From the NCBI RefSeq assembly GCF_011764545.1, contig NZ_AP022870.1, positions 6,392,001 through 6,456,000 of the forward strand: 64,000 nucleotides of DNA, written 5' to 3'. This stretch comes from Phytohabitans flavus (lineage in GTDB: Bacteria; Actinomycetota; Actinomycetes; Mycobacteriales; Micromonosporaceae). The notes under the pieces were generated by a model, which worked only from the letters and a program-made list of their open reading frames with translations, was not told the DNA's origin and ran no database searches. The stretch's first letter is position 1. Each line of letters begins with the position of its first letter. Shown piece by piece: positions 44,900 through 53,600 of the stretch. A program made the position numbers and the translations under genes.

Positions 44900-46543
44900 C
44901 TACATCCTCTCCGGCGCCGAGACGCCCAGCAGGTCGAGACCGTTAGCGATCACGGTACGGGTGGCGTCGTTGAGCCACAGCCGTGCGCGGTGCAGATCAC
45001 CGATCGGCTCGTCACCCACGGGAAGGATGCGGCAGTTGTCATAGAAGCGGTGGTATGAGCCAGCCAGCTCCTCCAGGTAGCGGGCCACCCGATGTGGCTC
45101 GCGCAGCTCGGCCGCCTGAGCCACGATCCCGGGGTAGTCGCCGAGCGCCTTGAGCAGGTCTTGCTCTTTCTCGTGGCCGAGCAGCTCGGGCCGGAAGTCG
45201 TCGGCCTCGCCCCGGGCGAGCCCCACCTCGGCGGCGTTGCGGCCGACGCTGGCGGTACGGGCGGCCACGTACTGCACGTAGTAGACCGGGTTGTCGCGCG
45301 TGCTGCGGGTCCACAGGTCGACGTCGATGTCGATCGGTGAGTCGCTGGAGAAGCGGGCCAGCGCGTACCGAGCGGCGTCCACCCCGATCGACTCGACCAG
45401 GTCCTCGATCGTCAGCACGGTGCCTGCGCGCTTGCTCATCCGCAGCGGCTCGCCGTCCTTGACCAGGTTGACCAGCTGGCCGATGAGGATCTCCAGCGTG
45501 CGCTCGGGCTCGTCGCCGAAGCACGCGGCCATCGCCCGCATCCGCCCGATGTACCCGTGGTGGTCGGCGCCGAGCAGCATCAGGAGCCGCCCGAAGCCGC
45601 GCTCCCGCTTGTCCAGGTAGTACGCACAGTCGGCGGCGAAGTAGGTCCACTCCCCGTCGGACTTGCGCAGCACCCGGTCCTTGTCGTCGCCGAAGTCGGT
45701 GGTGCGCAACCAGATCGCGCCGTCCGCGTCGTACACGTGGCCCTGCTCGCGCAGCCGGGCCAGCGCCGTGTCCAGCTCGCCCCGCGTGTGCAGGTCCGAC
45801 TCCCGGAAGAACAGGTCGAACGGGACACCGAAGTCGGCCAGCGAGGTGCGGATCTCGCGCAGCATCAGCGCCACGCCCTCGTCCCGGAACGTCCGCTCGT
45901 CGGCCTCCGGGTGCTTCGCCTTGATCTCGTCGGCGAGCTCCTTGATGTACGCCCCCGCGTACCCGTCCTCGGGCACCGGCCGACCCTCGGCCGCCGCGTG
46001 CAGCGAGCGGGCGAAACGGTCGATCTGGGCGCCGGCGTCGTTCACGTAGTACTCAGTGCCGACATCCGCGCCGCTCGCACGGAGCAGCCGGGCCAGCGCG
46101 TCGCCGAGCGCCGCCCAGCGGGCGCCGCCGATGTGCACCGGGCCGGTGGGGTTGGCCGAGACGAACTCCAGGTTGATCCGCTGGCCGGCGAGGCGCTCAC
46201 TGTGCCCGTACTCCCGGCCGGCCTGCACCACGACGCGGGCGAGCTGGCCCGCGGAGGCCGTGTCGAGGCGGATGTTGAGGAAGCCCGGACCAGCGATCTC
46301 GACCGATTTGACGCCCGGTGTCCGACCCAGGTGGTCGGCTATCCCGCCGGCCAGCTCACGAGGCTGCGCACCCACCTTTTTCGCCAGCTGAAGCGAGATC
46401 GTCGATGCGTAGTCGCCGTGCTCGGGGTTGCGCGGCCGCTCAACTGTGGTCGATGCTGGCAGGGCGGCAGGATCGAACCCACGCTCGGTAAAGAGCGCGC
46501 GGGCGGCAGCGAGGACAGCCTCGGCGAGCTTGGCGGGAGTCAC
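44900..46543 (-). CDS. argS: Arginyl-tRNA synthetase
   Basis: Class I synthetase (547 aa). N-terminal tRNA-binding domain; HIGH-type motif SANPTGPVHIGGARWAALGD; KMSK-type motif GEPLRMSKRAGTVLTIEDLV; anticodon-binding helices ending RLWLNDATRTVIANGLDLLG. First gene of an argS-lysA-hom operon; divergent from the DUF3105 gene. A tRNA-Arg gene lies 2 kb away. Confidence 0.96.
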   Translation of the reverse strand: MTPAKLAEAVLAAARALFTERGFDPAALPASTTVERPRNPEHGDYASTISLQLAKKVGAQPRELAGGIADHLGRTPGVKSVEIAGPGFLNIRLDTASAGQLARVVVQAGREYGHSERLAGQRINLEFVSANPTGPVHIGGARWAALGDALARLLRASGADVGTEYYVNDAGAQIDRFARSLHAAAEGRPVPEDGYAGAYIKELADEIKAKHPEADERTFRDEGVALMLREIRTSLADFGVPFDLFFRESDLHTRGELDTALARLREQGHVYDADGAIWLRTTDFGDDKDRVLRKSDGEWTYFAADCAYYLDKRERGFGRLLMLLGADHHGYIGRMRAMAACFGDEPERTLEILIGQLVNLVKDGEPLRMSKRAGTVLTIEDLVESIGVDAARYALARFSSDSPIDIDVDLWTRSTRDNPVYYVQYVAARTASVGRNAAEVGLARGEADDFRPELLGHEKEQDLLKALGDYPGIVAQAAELREPHRVARYLEELAGSYHRFYDNCRILPVGDEPIGDLHRARLWLNDATRTVIANGLDLLGVSAPERM

Positions 46544-46642
46544 CGAGCAATGCTAGCGGGGGTACAGTGGGTGCCTCGGCGGCGACCCTGTGCCCGTGCT
46601 CGATCCGCCCACCCCCGTGACCGACCGACCAGACGAGGCACC

Positions 46643-47493
46643 ATGAGCGTGAGTACCCCGGCCGGCGACCAGCGCCGTCCGTCCGTGGTCAGCACCGGTA
46701 AGAAGGCGCCGGAAGGCGCTGCCAAGTCATCCAGTCCTGCCAAGTCGGGCTCTGCCACCGCCCGTAAGAGCACGTCAGGCGGCAAGGGCGGCGGGGCGGG
46801 CGCAGGCAAGGGCGGCGGCGGCAAGGGCCGCAAGCCGATCGCGCCGGTCAAGGTCAGCCAAGGCCGCAACTGGGGCCCGATCGGGCTCTTCGTCGCGGTC
46901 GGTGTGATCGCCGTGGCGATCATCGGCTACGGCTCGTATGCGGCGTTCCAGGGCTCCAAGTCCTGGGAGGACCGCGCGGCCGGCATCGACGGCATCGTCA
47001 ACTTCCGGGAGCAGGACCCGGCGCTGGCCCAGGGCGGCCAGCACGTGCCGGGCAAGGTCGACTACACGGTGAAGCCCCGGTTGGCGGCCAGCACAACCAG
47101 GACTGGCAAAACTGCATGGGTGATGTGTACGACGCCCCGATCGCCAGCGAGCACGCCGTGCACAGCATGGAGCACGGCGCGGTCTGGGTGACGTACCAGC
47201 CGAACCTGCCCAAGGACCAGGTCGACAAGCTCGCCGAGCGGGTGCGCGGCACGGAAAAGCTGCTGATGAGCCCGTACGAGGGCCTCGACGCGCCGATCTC
47301 CCTCCAGGCGTGGGGCTACCAGCTCAAGGTCGACAACGCTGACGACAGCCGCATCGACGACTTCATCAAGGCGCTGCGCGTCAACGCCTCGGTGGAGGGC
47401 CCGACCGCCCTCTGCGCCCAGGGCATCACCGCCACTGGCACCGAGCCGCGCAACCTCCAGCCGCAGCAGCAACAGCAGCAGCCGCAGGGCTAG
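46643..47493 (+). CDS. DUF3105 membrane protein, frameshifted
   Basis: N-terminal 90 residues are a Lys/Gly/Ser-rich cytoplasmic tail, then one membrane helix (GLFVAVGVIAVAIIGYGSYA) and an extracytoplasmic DUF3105 domain. The domain starts with DRAAGIDGIVNF and VPGKVDYTVKP, then shifts frame at about 47,073-47,080 (CCCC run) and continues GQHNQDWQNCMGDVYDAPI, EHAVHSMEHGAVWVTYQPN, PTALCAQGITATG, ending in a Gln-rich tail. One added base gives 283 residues. The conserved HxxxHxxxxG pattern suggests metal binding. Followed two bases later by the DUF305 gene. Confidence 0.82.
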
Positions 47494-47495
47494 CC

Positions 47496-48158
47496 GTGGT
47501 GACCACCGCCACGCCCGCGGAGGCGGCAACCTCGCCCGACGGCCCCTCGCACGGGGCCGTCGGGTGGCGCTTCGGCACCGTTGCGCTCGCGATCGCCGTC
47601 GCGGTAGGACTCCTCCTGGGGTACGGGGCGGGCTGGCTCACGCCCACGCTCACCCGCCCCGGCGACACATCCGCCGAGGCGGGCTTCGCCCGCGACATGA
47701 CCACGCACCACACGCAGGCCGTGCAGATGGCGCTGGTCGCGTTCAAGTACGGGCAGGACGACGGGATCACCCAGCTCGGCGTCGACATCGCCACCGGCCA
47801 GCAGGGCGAGATCGGGATCATGCAGACCTGGCTGCGTCAGTGGCACCTCGACCCGACCGGCTCGGAGCCCAGGATGGCCTGGATGCCGGACGGCGAGCAG
47901 TTCAAGCGCGAGGGCGGCCTGATGCCCGGCATGGCCACGAAGGAAGAGATGGACAAGCTGGAGGCCGCGCGAGGCCACGAGCTGGACATCCTCTTCATCG
48001 ACTTGATGATCAAGCACCACCTCGGCGGTATCCACATGGTCGACGCCATCCTCGACCAGTCCGACGATCCCCAGGTCACCGAGGCCGCCCAGCGCATGAA
48101 GAACACCCAGCAGGGCGAGATCGACAACATGCGCAGCATCCGCGATCGCATTCAGTAG
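47496..48158 (+). CDS. DUF305 family membrane-anchored protein
   Basis: Ferritin-like four-helix protein (220 aa) with one N-terminal membrane helix (FGTVALAIAVAVGLLLGYGA) and an outside domain. Metal-ligand-rich motifs typical of DUF305 are present: FARDMTTHHTQAVQMALVAF and LFIDLMIKHHLGGIHMVDAI, plus a Met-containing loop (GGLMPGMATKEEMDKL). Such proteins are often linked to copper handling. GTG start, coupled to DUF3105. Confidence 0.85.
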   Translation: MVTTATPAEAATSPDGPSHGAVGWRFGTVALAIAVAVGLLLGYGAGWLTPTLTRPGDTSAEAGFARDMTTHHTQAVQMALVAFKYGQDDGITQLGVDIATGQQGEIGIMQTWLRQWHLDPTGSEPRMAWMPDGEQFKREGGLMPGMATKEEMDKLEAARGHELDILFIDLMIKHHLGGIHMVDAILDQSDDPQVTEAAQRMKNTQQGEIDNMRSIRDRIQ

Positions 48159-48179
48159 TTTTCTGACTGCTCAGCCCCA

Positions 48180-48214
48180 CCCGACCCTTTCGTCCTCGTT
48201 GTCCGGTCGGGGGC
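48180..48214 (+). terminator. Possible terminator after the DUF305 gene
   Basis: CCCGACC and GGTCGGG arms with a loop of about 18 bases are followed by GTTGTTG, 20-55 bases after the DUF305 stop. The loop is long and the T-tract poor, so it is only a possibility. Confidence 0.35.
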
Positions 48215-48215
48215 G

Positions 48216-48575
48216 TTGTTGTCGCTGCGTCTTCTTCTCGGCGCTAGGCCGCCCATTGGTGCCGTCGCCGCCCGCCGCCGCCACAACGTCCTCGCCCGCG
48301 CTCAGGAACTCGCCCTGATCGAAACCATGCGCGACCGCTTCCCCGACCAGCTCGACCTGAACGCTCCCTTGTGGAAGGCCTCCACAATGTCCCCGCTGAG
48401 CCCGACCGCCGCCGCCCGCTACCTCCGCGCCTGGGGCCTCAGCACCCGCGAACCCGTAGACCGCGCCTGCCCCCTCTGCGCCGAATCGGTGGTCCGCTGG
48501 AGGCAGGCCCTAGAACTGGGGCGGTGTCGATTCGGCCCGCGGACAGCGAGCCTGCTACGCTTCCTTGGTCGCTGA
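48216..48575 (+). pseudogene. Remnant of an IS630-type transposase DNA-binding domain
   Basis: A 119-residue open frame (TTG start) whose middle (ARAQELALIETMRDRFPDQL, then SPTAAARYLRAWGLSTREPV) resembles the winged helix-turn-helix domain that starts IS630-family transposases. The stretch between LDLNAPLW and SPTAAARYL is about 15-20 residues too short for that domain, and no DDE catalytic part follows, so this is an internally deleted fragment. It ends exactly where the tRNA-Arg begins. Recognition is from pattern memory and moderate. Confidence 0.5.
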
Positions 48576-48650
48576 GCCCCCGTAGCTCAGGGGATAGAGC
48601 ACCGCCCTCCGGAGGCGGGGGCGCAGGTTCGAATCCTGCCGGGGGCACCA
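48576..48650 (+). tRNA. tRNA-Arg, anticodon CCG
   Basis: Cloverleaf complete: acceptor GCCCCCG pairs with CGGGGGC; D-arm with GCTCAGGGGATAGAGC; anticodon stem CCGCC/GGCGG around loop CTCCGGA (anticodon CCG, reading CGG); T-arm with GGTTCGAATCC; discriminator A and encoded CCA (48648-48650). A transposase remnant abuts its 5' end, and accessory genes begin on its 3' side. Confidence 0.95.
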
Positions 48651-49205
48651 CTCATCTGATCAGCCTTCGTGGCCATCGCAAGGATCGTTGTGTCCGCGTG
48701 GACGACCGAGATCACTTGCGCGCCCACTCTGCTCGTTCCGGCCATCCTCAGCGGTAAGATCTTTATAGCGATTGCCCGACACGCCCGGACGCCGCAACGC
48801 CGACCGGTGCTATGTGCCGTTCCGTTCCCCGTGACCGTACTTTCGATCCGTGCTGAAGAGTACGCGGGCTACGCGGCTGTAGTTTCACGTTCCGTGTCAC
48901 GGGCCGCTTCGAGGAAGCTAGAGTCGGTGCTCAGTGGCGTTACGTGAAAGAAACGATGACGACACACAATCTGCGGAAATGCTTCTAGCATCGTGTCCTC
49001 TTGCTGAACGACGTTGCGGGGACCCTGCAATGGCAGCATGCGGGTTGGACTAATCAGCCAGTAAGAAAGCCGCCGCGGCTGGACCCGGGCTGCCGTTTTT
49101 CCGGGTCGGCGGCTCACTGTCACGTCTTCCATGCACCAAATGGAAGCGTGCCTTCCGCACGCGAAAGAAACGACGGCCCCCACCCAAATGGCAGAGGAGC
49201 TAGCA
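48651..49205. other. Intergenic region between tRNA-Arg and the poly(amino acid) cluster
   Basis: No convincing gene is visible in these 555 bases; short open frames here lack codon bias and ribosome sites. A two-part hairpin lies at 49069-49113 (GCCGCC/GGCGGC outer and GACCCGG/CCGGGTC inner stems, T5 in the loop), about 90 bases before the aminotransferase start, and could be part of its leader. ATGCT-TCT-AGCAT at about 48,979-48,991 is a small palindrome. Base composition is less G/C-rich than the flanking genes, fitting acquired DNA. Confidence 0.55.
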
Positions 49206-50626
49206 ATGATCTTGCCGGACTGGGCGGCAATTTCAATCTATCCACGTGTGTACGGCGATCTTCCGGGCCGACGTTCGGCAACTTTGCTTGAACGGCAGCA
49301 CCGGCGAGAGTCGAACGCCCGCACCTATCCTCGACATCTACCCATCGCTATCGCCAACGCGTCGGGCAGCTTCGTACGCGATGTCGACGGCAACGTCTTC
49401 ATCGACTTCCTCATGGGCGCGGGAGTGCTCTCGCTCGGCCACAACCATCCGGAGCTGGTCCAGGCGGTAACCAGACAGCTCTCGCAATTCACTCATGGTC
49501 TTGACTTCCCGACGCCGGCGAAGGACGCTTTTATCGAGGCCCAGCTCTCGATGCTTCCCGAGCCCATGCGTGATCGTATGAAGCTGCACTTCTGCGGCCC
49601 TACCGGGCCAACGCGGTGGATGCCGCGATCAAGCTCTGCAAGACGGCTACCGGCCGCGGCGACATCGTCTCCTTCCAGGGTGGTTTCCACGGCAGCAGCC
49701 ATGCCGCCATGGCGGTTACCGGGCTGGTGGAGCAGAAGGAGCCGGTCGCCAACGGCATGCCCGGCGTCCACTTCTTCCCCTACTCCTACTGCTCCCGCTG
49801 CCCGTTGGGGCTCGCGCCCGACACGTGCGCGATCAACTGCGTCAACTACCTCGAGCGGTCCTTGAGCGATGCCAACGGTGGACTCGCGCTGCCCGCGGCC
49901 GTCATTCTGGAACTGGTCCAAGGCGAGGGTGGCGTGGTGCCGGCCCGCAAGGAGTTCGTCGGGCGGATCCGGGCATTGACCCGCGAGCTCGACATCCCGC
50001 TGATCGTCGACGAAGTGCAGACCGGATGCGGGCGCGTCGGGACGTGGTTTGCATTCGAGCAGTACGACATCGAGCCCGACGTCATCGTCGCGTCGAAGGC
50101 ATTGAGTGGGATCGGCGCCCCCGTAGCCGTCATATTCTACGACAAACGGCTCGACAGCTGGGCGCCCGGCGCACACACAGGCACCTTCCGCGGAAATCAG
50201 TTGGCCTTTGCAGCCGGCGCGGAGACAGTAAACATTTTCCGCCGCGACAACGTGCTGAGTAATGTCCGTGAGCGTGGCGAGCAGATCGGCGATCGGCTCG
50301 CCAAGTTGCAACTGAATCCGTGGGTGCGCGATGTACGGGGCGTGGGCCTGATGTGGGGAATCGAGCTGGCCGATCCGCAGGATGGGCGGCCCGCCGGCGC
50401 CCTGGCTCGCAAGGTGCAGGCACGGGCCCTGCGGCGAGGTTTGATCCTCGAAGTCGGTGGCCGCGACGACTGTGTTATCCGGTTGCTCCCCGCGCTCAAC
50501 GTTTCCGCAGAAATTGTCGACACGGCTTGCTCGTTGATCGAGGAAACGATCGAGGAATGCTGTGGATCGGCCACATCCTCATCCTGGGCGCCGGCGCGAG
50601 GCCCAGACGCAATGGGCGACGGCTGA
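49206..50626 (+). CDS. Class III aminotransferase, probable L-2,4-diaminobutyrate aminotransferase; frameshifted
   Basis: PLP enzyme resembling EctB/Dat, which aminates aspartate semialdehyde to L-2,4-diaminobutyrate. The first segment has TYPRHLPIAIANASGSFVRD, VDGNVFIDFLMGAGVLSLGH and LHFCGPTG. Then, in another frame, come ANAVDAAIKLCKTATGRGDI, FQGGFHGSSHAAMAVTG, LELVQGEGGVVPARKEFV, PLIVDEVQTGCGRVGTWFAF and the PLP-lysine region DVIVASKALSGIGAPVAVI. One base added near 49,603-49,609 (GGG run) gives 473 residues. Start is the ATG at 49206 behind GAGGAG. The stop overlaps the synthetase ATG by one base (TGATG), so the enzyme very likely supplies the synthetase's substrate. Confidence 0.85.
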
Positions 50627-53600
50627 TGCGGCAGGAAACGAGCAGGCACGTCAATACTGTCGATGTCCAGCCCCAGATCCTGGTCTGCCCGGGATACGAC
50701 AACGCGATTCGCTGGCGACCTGGGGAACGCCTTCAGGATCTCTTCGAGCAGCAGTGCGACCGGATGCGGGAGATCGGCGAAGGCGATCACCTGGCCGTGG
50801 ACGCGGGCGACGTCCGGCTCACGTACGCCCAGTTGGACGCGCAGGCCAACCAGCTCGCTCGCCACCTGCTCGGGCAGGGAGCCCGGCCCGGCGACCGGAT
50901 CGGGTTGCTTTTCGACCAGGCTGTGCTCTCGTACGTCGCGATGCTGGCCGTACTGAAGATCAACGCGGCCTACGTTCCGCTGGACGTCGGTTTCCCGGCC
51001 GACCGGCTGGCGTACATCGCGCAGGACGCCAATGTGCACACGGTGCTGACGACGTCGCACCTGCGGGACCGGCTTGGGCACCTGGCCGCAACGCCGCTCT
51101 GCCTCGACGACGTGGAGTCGAAGGTCGCCACCGAGGCCGCGGACCGCCTCACGGACGCGGAGAGGGGGGAGCCTGTCGACGAGCTCTGCTACATCATCTA
51201 CACGTCGGGCTCGACGGGGCGGCCGAAAGGCGTGGCGATCCAGCACGCCAGCATTGTCAACTTCCTGCGCGTCGCGGCCGAGGTCTACGGGATGCGGCTG
51301 ACCGACCGGGTCTACCAGGGCATGACGATCGCCTTCGACTTCTCGGTGGAGGAGATCTGGGTGCCTTGGATGGTCGGGGCGACGCTCGTGCCCAAGCCGG
51401 GCGGCTCCAGCCTTCTCGGCTCTGACCTGCACGATTTCCTGCTAGCCAGAGACATTACGGCGCTCTGCTGCGTACCGACGCTCCTCGCCACCATCGACGA
51501 CGAACTACCTGGCCTGCGTTTCCTGCTTGTCTCGGGCGAGGCGTGCCCGCAGGACCTTATTGCCCGGTGGCACCGGCCCGACCGCCGCTTCCTCAACGTG
51601 TACGGTCCGACCGAGACCACGGTCACCGCGACGTGGGCGCTGGTCCACCCGGAGCGCCCGGTGACGCTCGGTTTCCCGCTACCCACCTACACCGCCGTCA
51701 TCCTCGATCCGGCGGAGGGGAAGGTACTTCCCCGCGGCGAGATGGGCGAGATCGGCATCGCCGGGATCGCACTGTCGAGCGGTTACGTAAACCGGGACGA
51801 CCTGACCGAGCGGGCGTTCGTCCGGGACTTCATCGGGATTGACGGCAACCCGTCGGGCAGGATCTATCGCAGCGGTGACCTCGGCCGCGTCAACGACAGC
51901 GGCGAGATCGAGTACCACGGCCGCATCGACTCGCAGGTGAAGATCAGGGGCTACCGCATCGAGCTGACGGAGATCGAGTCAGTCCTGTTGCAGGTCCCGG
52001 GGATCGCGCAGGCTGTGGTCACCACTTTCGAGCCGGAGCCGGGTGAGGTGGAACTCGCCGCCTACTACAGCGCGCGCCGGGACTCCGGCAGCCCGGACCG
52101 GGAAGTCATCTACGATCATCTACGCGATCGGCTGCCGCGGTACATGGTTCCGGCGTACCTCGACCAGCTCGATGTCCTTCCGACGCTGCCCAGCGACAAG
52201 GTCGACCGCAAGAGGCTGCCGCCGCCAGCGAGCCGGCGCAGCCTCGCGACCCCCGACAGCCATGTCGAACCCACCACGGGCGCGGAAAAGACCCTCGCCG
52301 AAGCGCTGGCCCACGTTCTACACATCGATCAGGTATCGGCCGACGCGAACTTCTTCGACGACCTGGGCGCCAACTCGCTGTTGCTGGCGCGGTTTTGCAG
52401 CCGGGTACGGCAGCACAGCGACCTGCCGTCGGTGTCGATGCGCGACGTGTACCTGCATCCGACGGTCAGAAGCCTGGCCGCCAACCTCGCCGAGGTGGCA
52501 CCCGCCCCCACCGCGCCCCCGCCCAGCGCCCCGAGTGTGCCGGCCGCGCGGGCGAGCACCGCCCAGTACGTCCTTTGTGGAGCATTGCAGTTCCTTCTGT
52601 TCGTCGCGTACGCGTGCCTCAACGCGGTGATCCTGGTGGGCGGGTACGACTGGATCGCCTCGGCCACCGGTCTGATCGAGATCTACCGGCGGTCGGTTGA
52701 GTTCGGCAGCGCGGCGTTCGCGGTCATGTGCGCCGTTCCGATTCTGGCGAAGTGGACGCTTGTCGGTCGCTGGAAACGCCAGCAGATCCGCGTCTGGAGC
52801 CTGGCCTACGTCCGCTTCTGGACCGTCAAGACGCTCATCCGGACCAACCCGCTCGTCCTGTTCATCGGTTCGCCGGTCTACTCGCTGTACCTGCGAGCGC
52901 TCGGCGCCCGGGTCGGGCGCGGCGTCGTGATCCTTTCCCCGCACATGCCCGTCTGCACGGATCTGCTCACCATCGGCGACGGCACCGTCATCCGCAAGGA
53001 CGCAGCGTTCAACTGCTACCGGGCCAACGCCGGCGTGATCCAGACGGGTGCGGTGACGCTGGGCAAGGACGTGTACATCGGCCAGCAAACGGTGATCGAC
53101 ATCGAGACCTCGATGGGCGACGGATCGCAGCTCGGCAATAGCTCCTCCCTGCACGAATCCCAGGCCGTGCCCGCCGGCCAGCGGTGGCACGGATCCCCGG
53201 CGCAGCCGACCGAGGTGGACTACCGCGCCGTCGGCCCGGCCAGGTGCGGCAGGCTGAGAAGATTCAGCTACGGCTTCTTCCAGGTGCTGAACGCGCTCGT
53301 CCTGTACATGCCCATCGCGACCGGCGGTCTTGTCGTGCTGCTGTCCGAGGTGCCACACCTCAGCCAGCTGATCGGCCCGGGCCACGAGGCCGCGACATCC
53401 TGGGCTTTCTACCGCGACCAGTTGATCTTCTCGTCTGTGCTGTTTTTCGGCCTACTGATCACCGGACTCGTCACAGTGGTCACCGTCCCACGCCTGTTGA
53501 ACCTGGCGTTGCGGCCCGACAAGGTGTATCCGCTGTACGGCTTCTACTACTGGCTCCAGCGGATGATCTCGCGCATGACCAATGCGAAGGTCTACGTCTC

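Noticed and set aside
48669..48947. 92-codon frame downstream of tRNA-Arg
   Set aside because: No ribosome site, poor third-position G/C bias, no recognisable motif.
50320..50625. 102-codon upstream extension of the Pls-type synthetase
   Set aside because: It overlaps the aminotransferase in another frame; the ATG at 50626 overlaps the aminotransferase stop and fits the family start.
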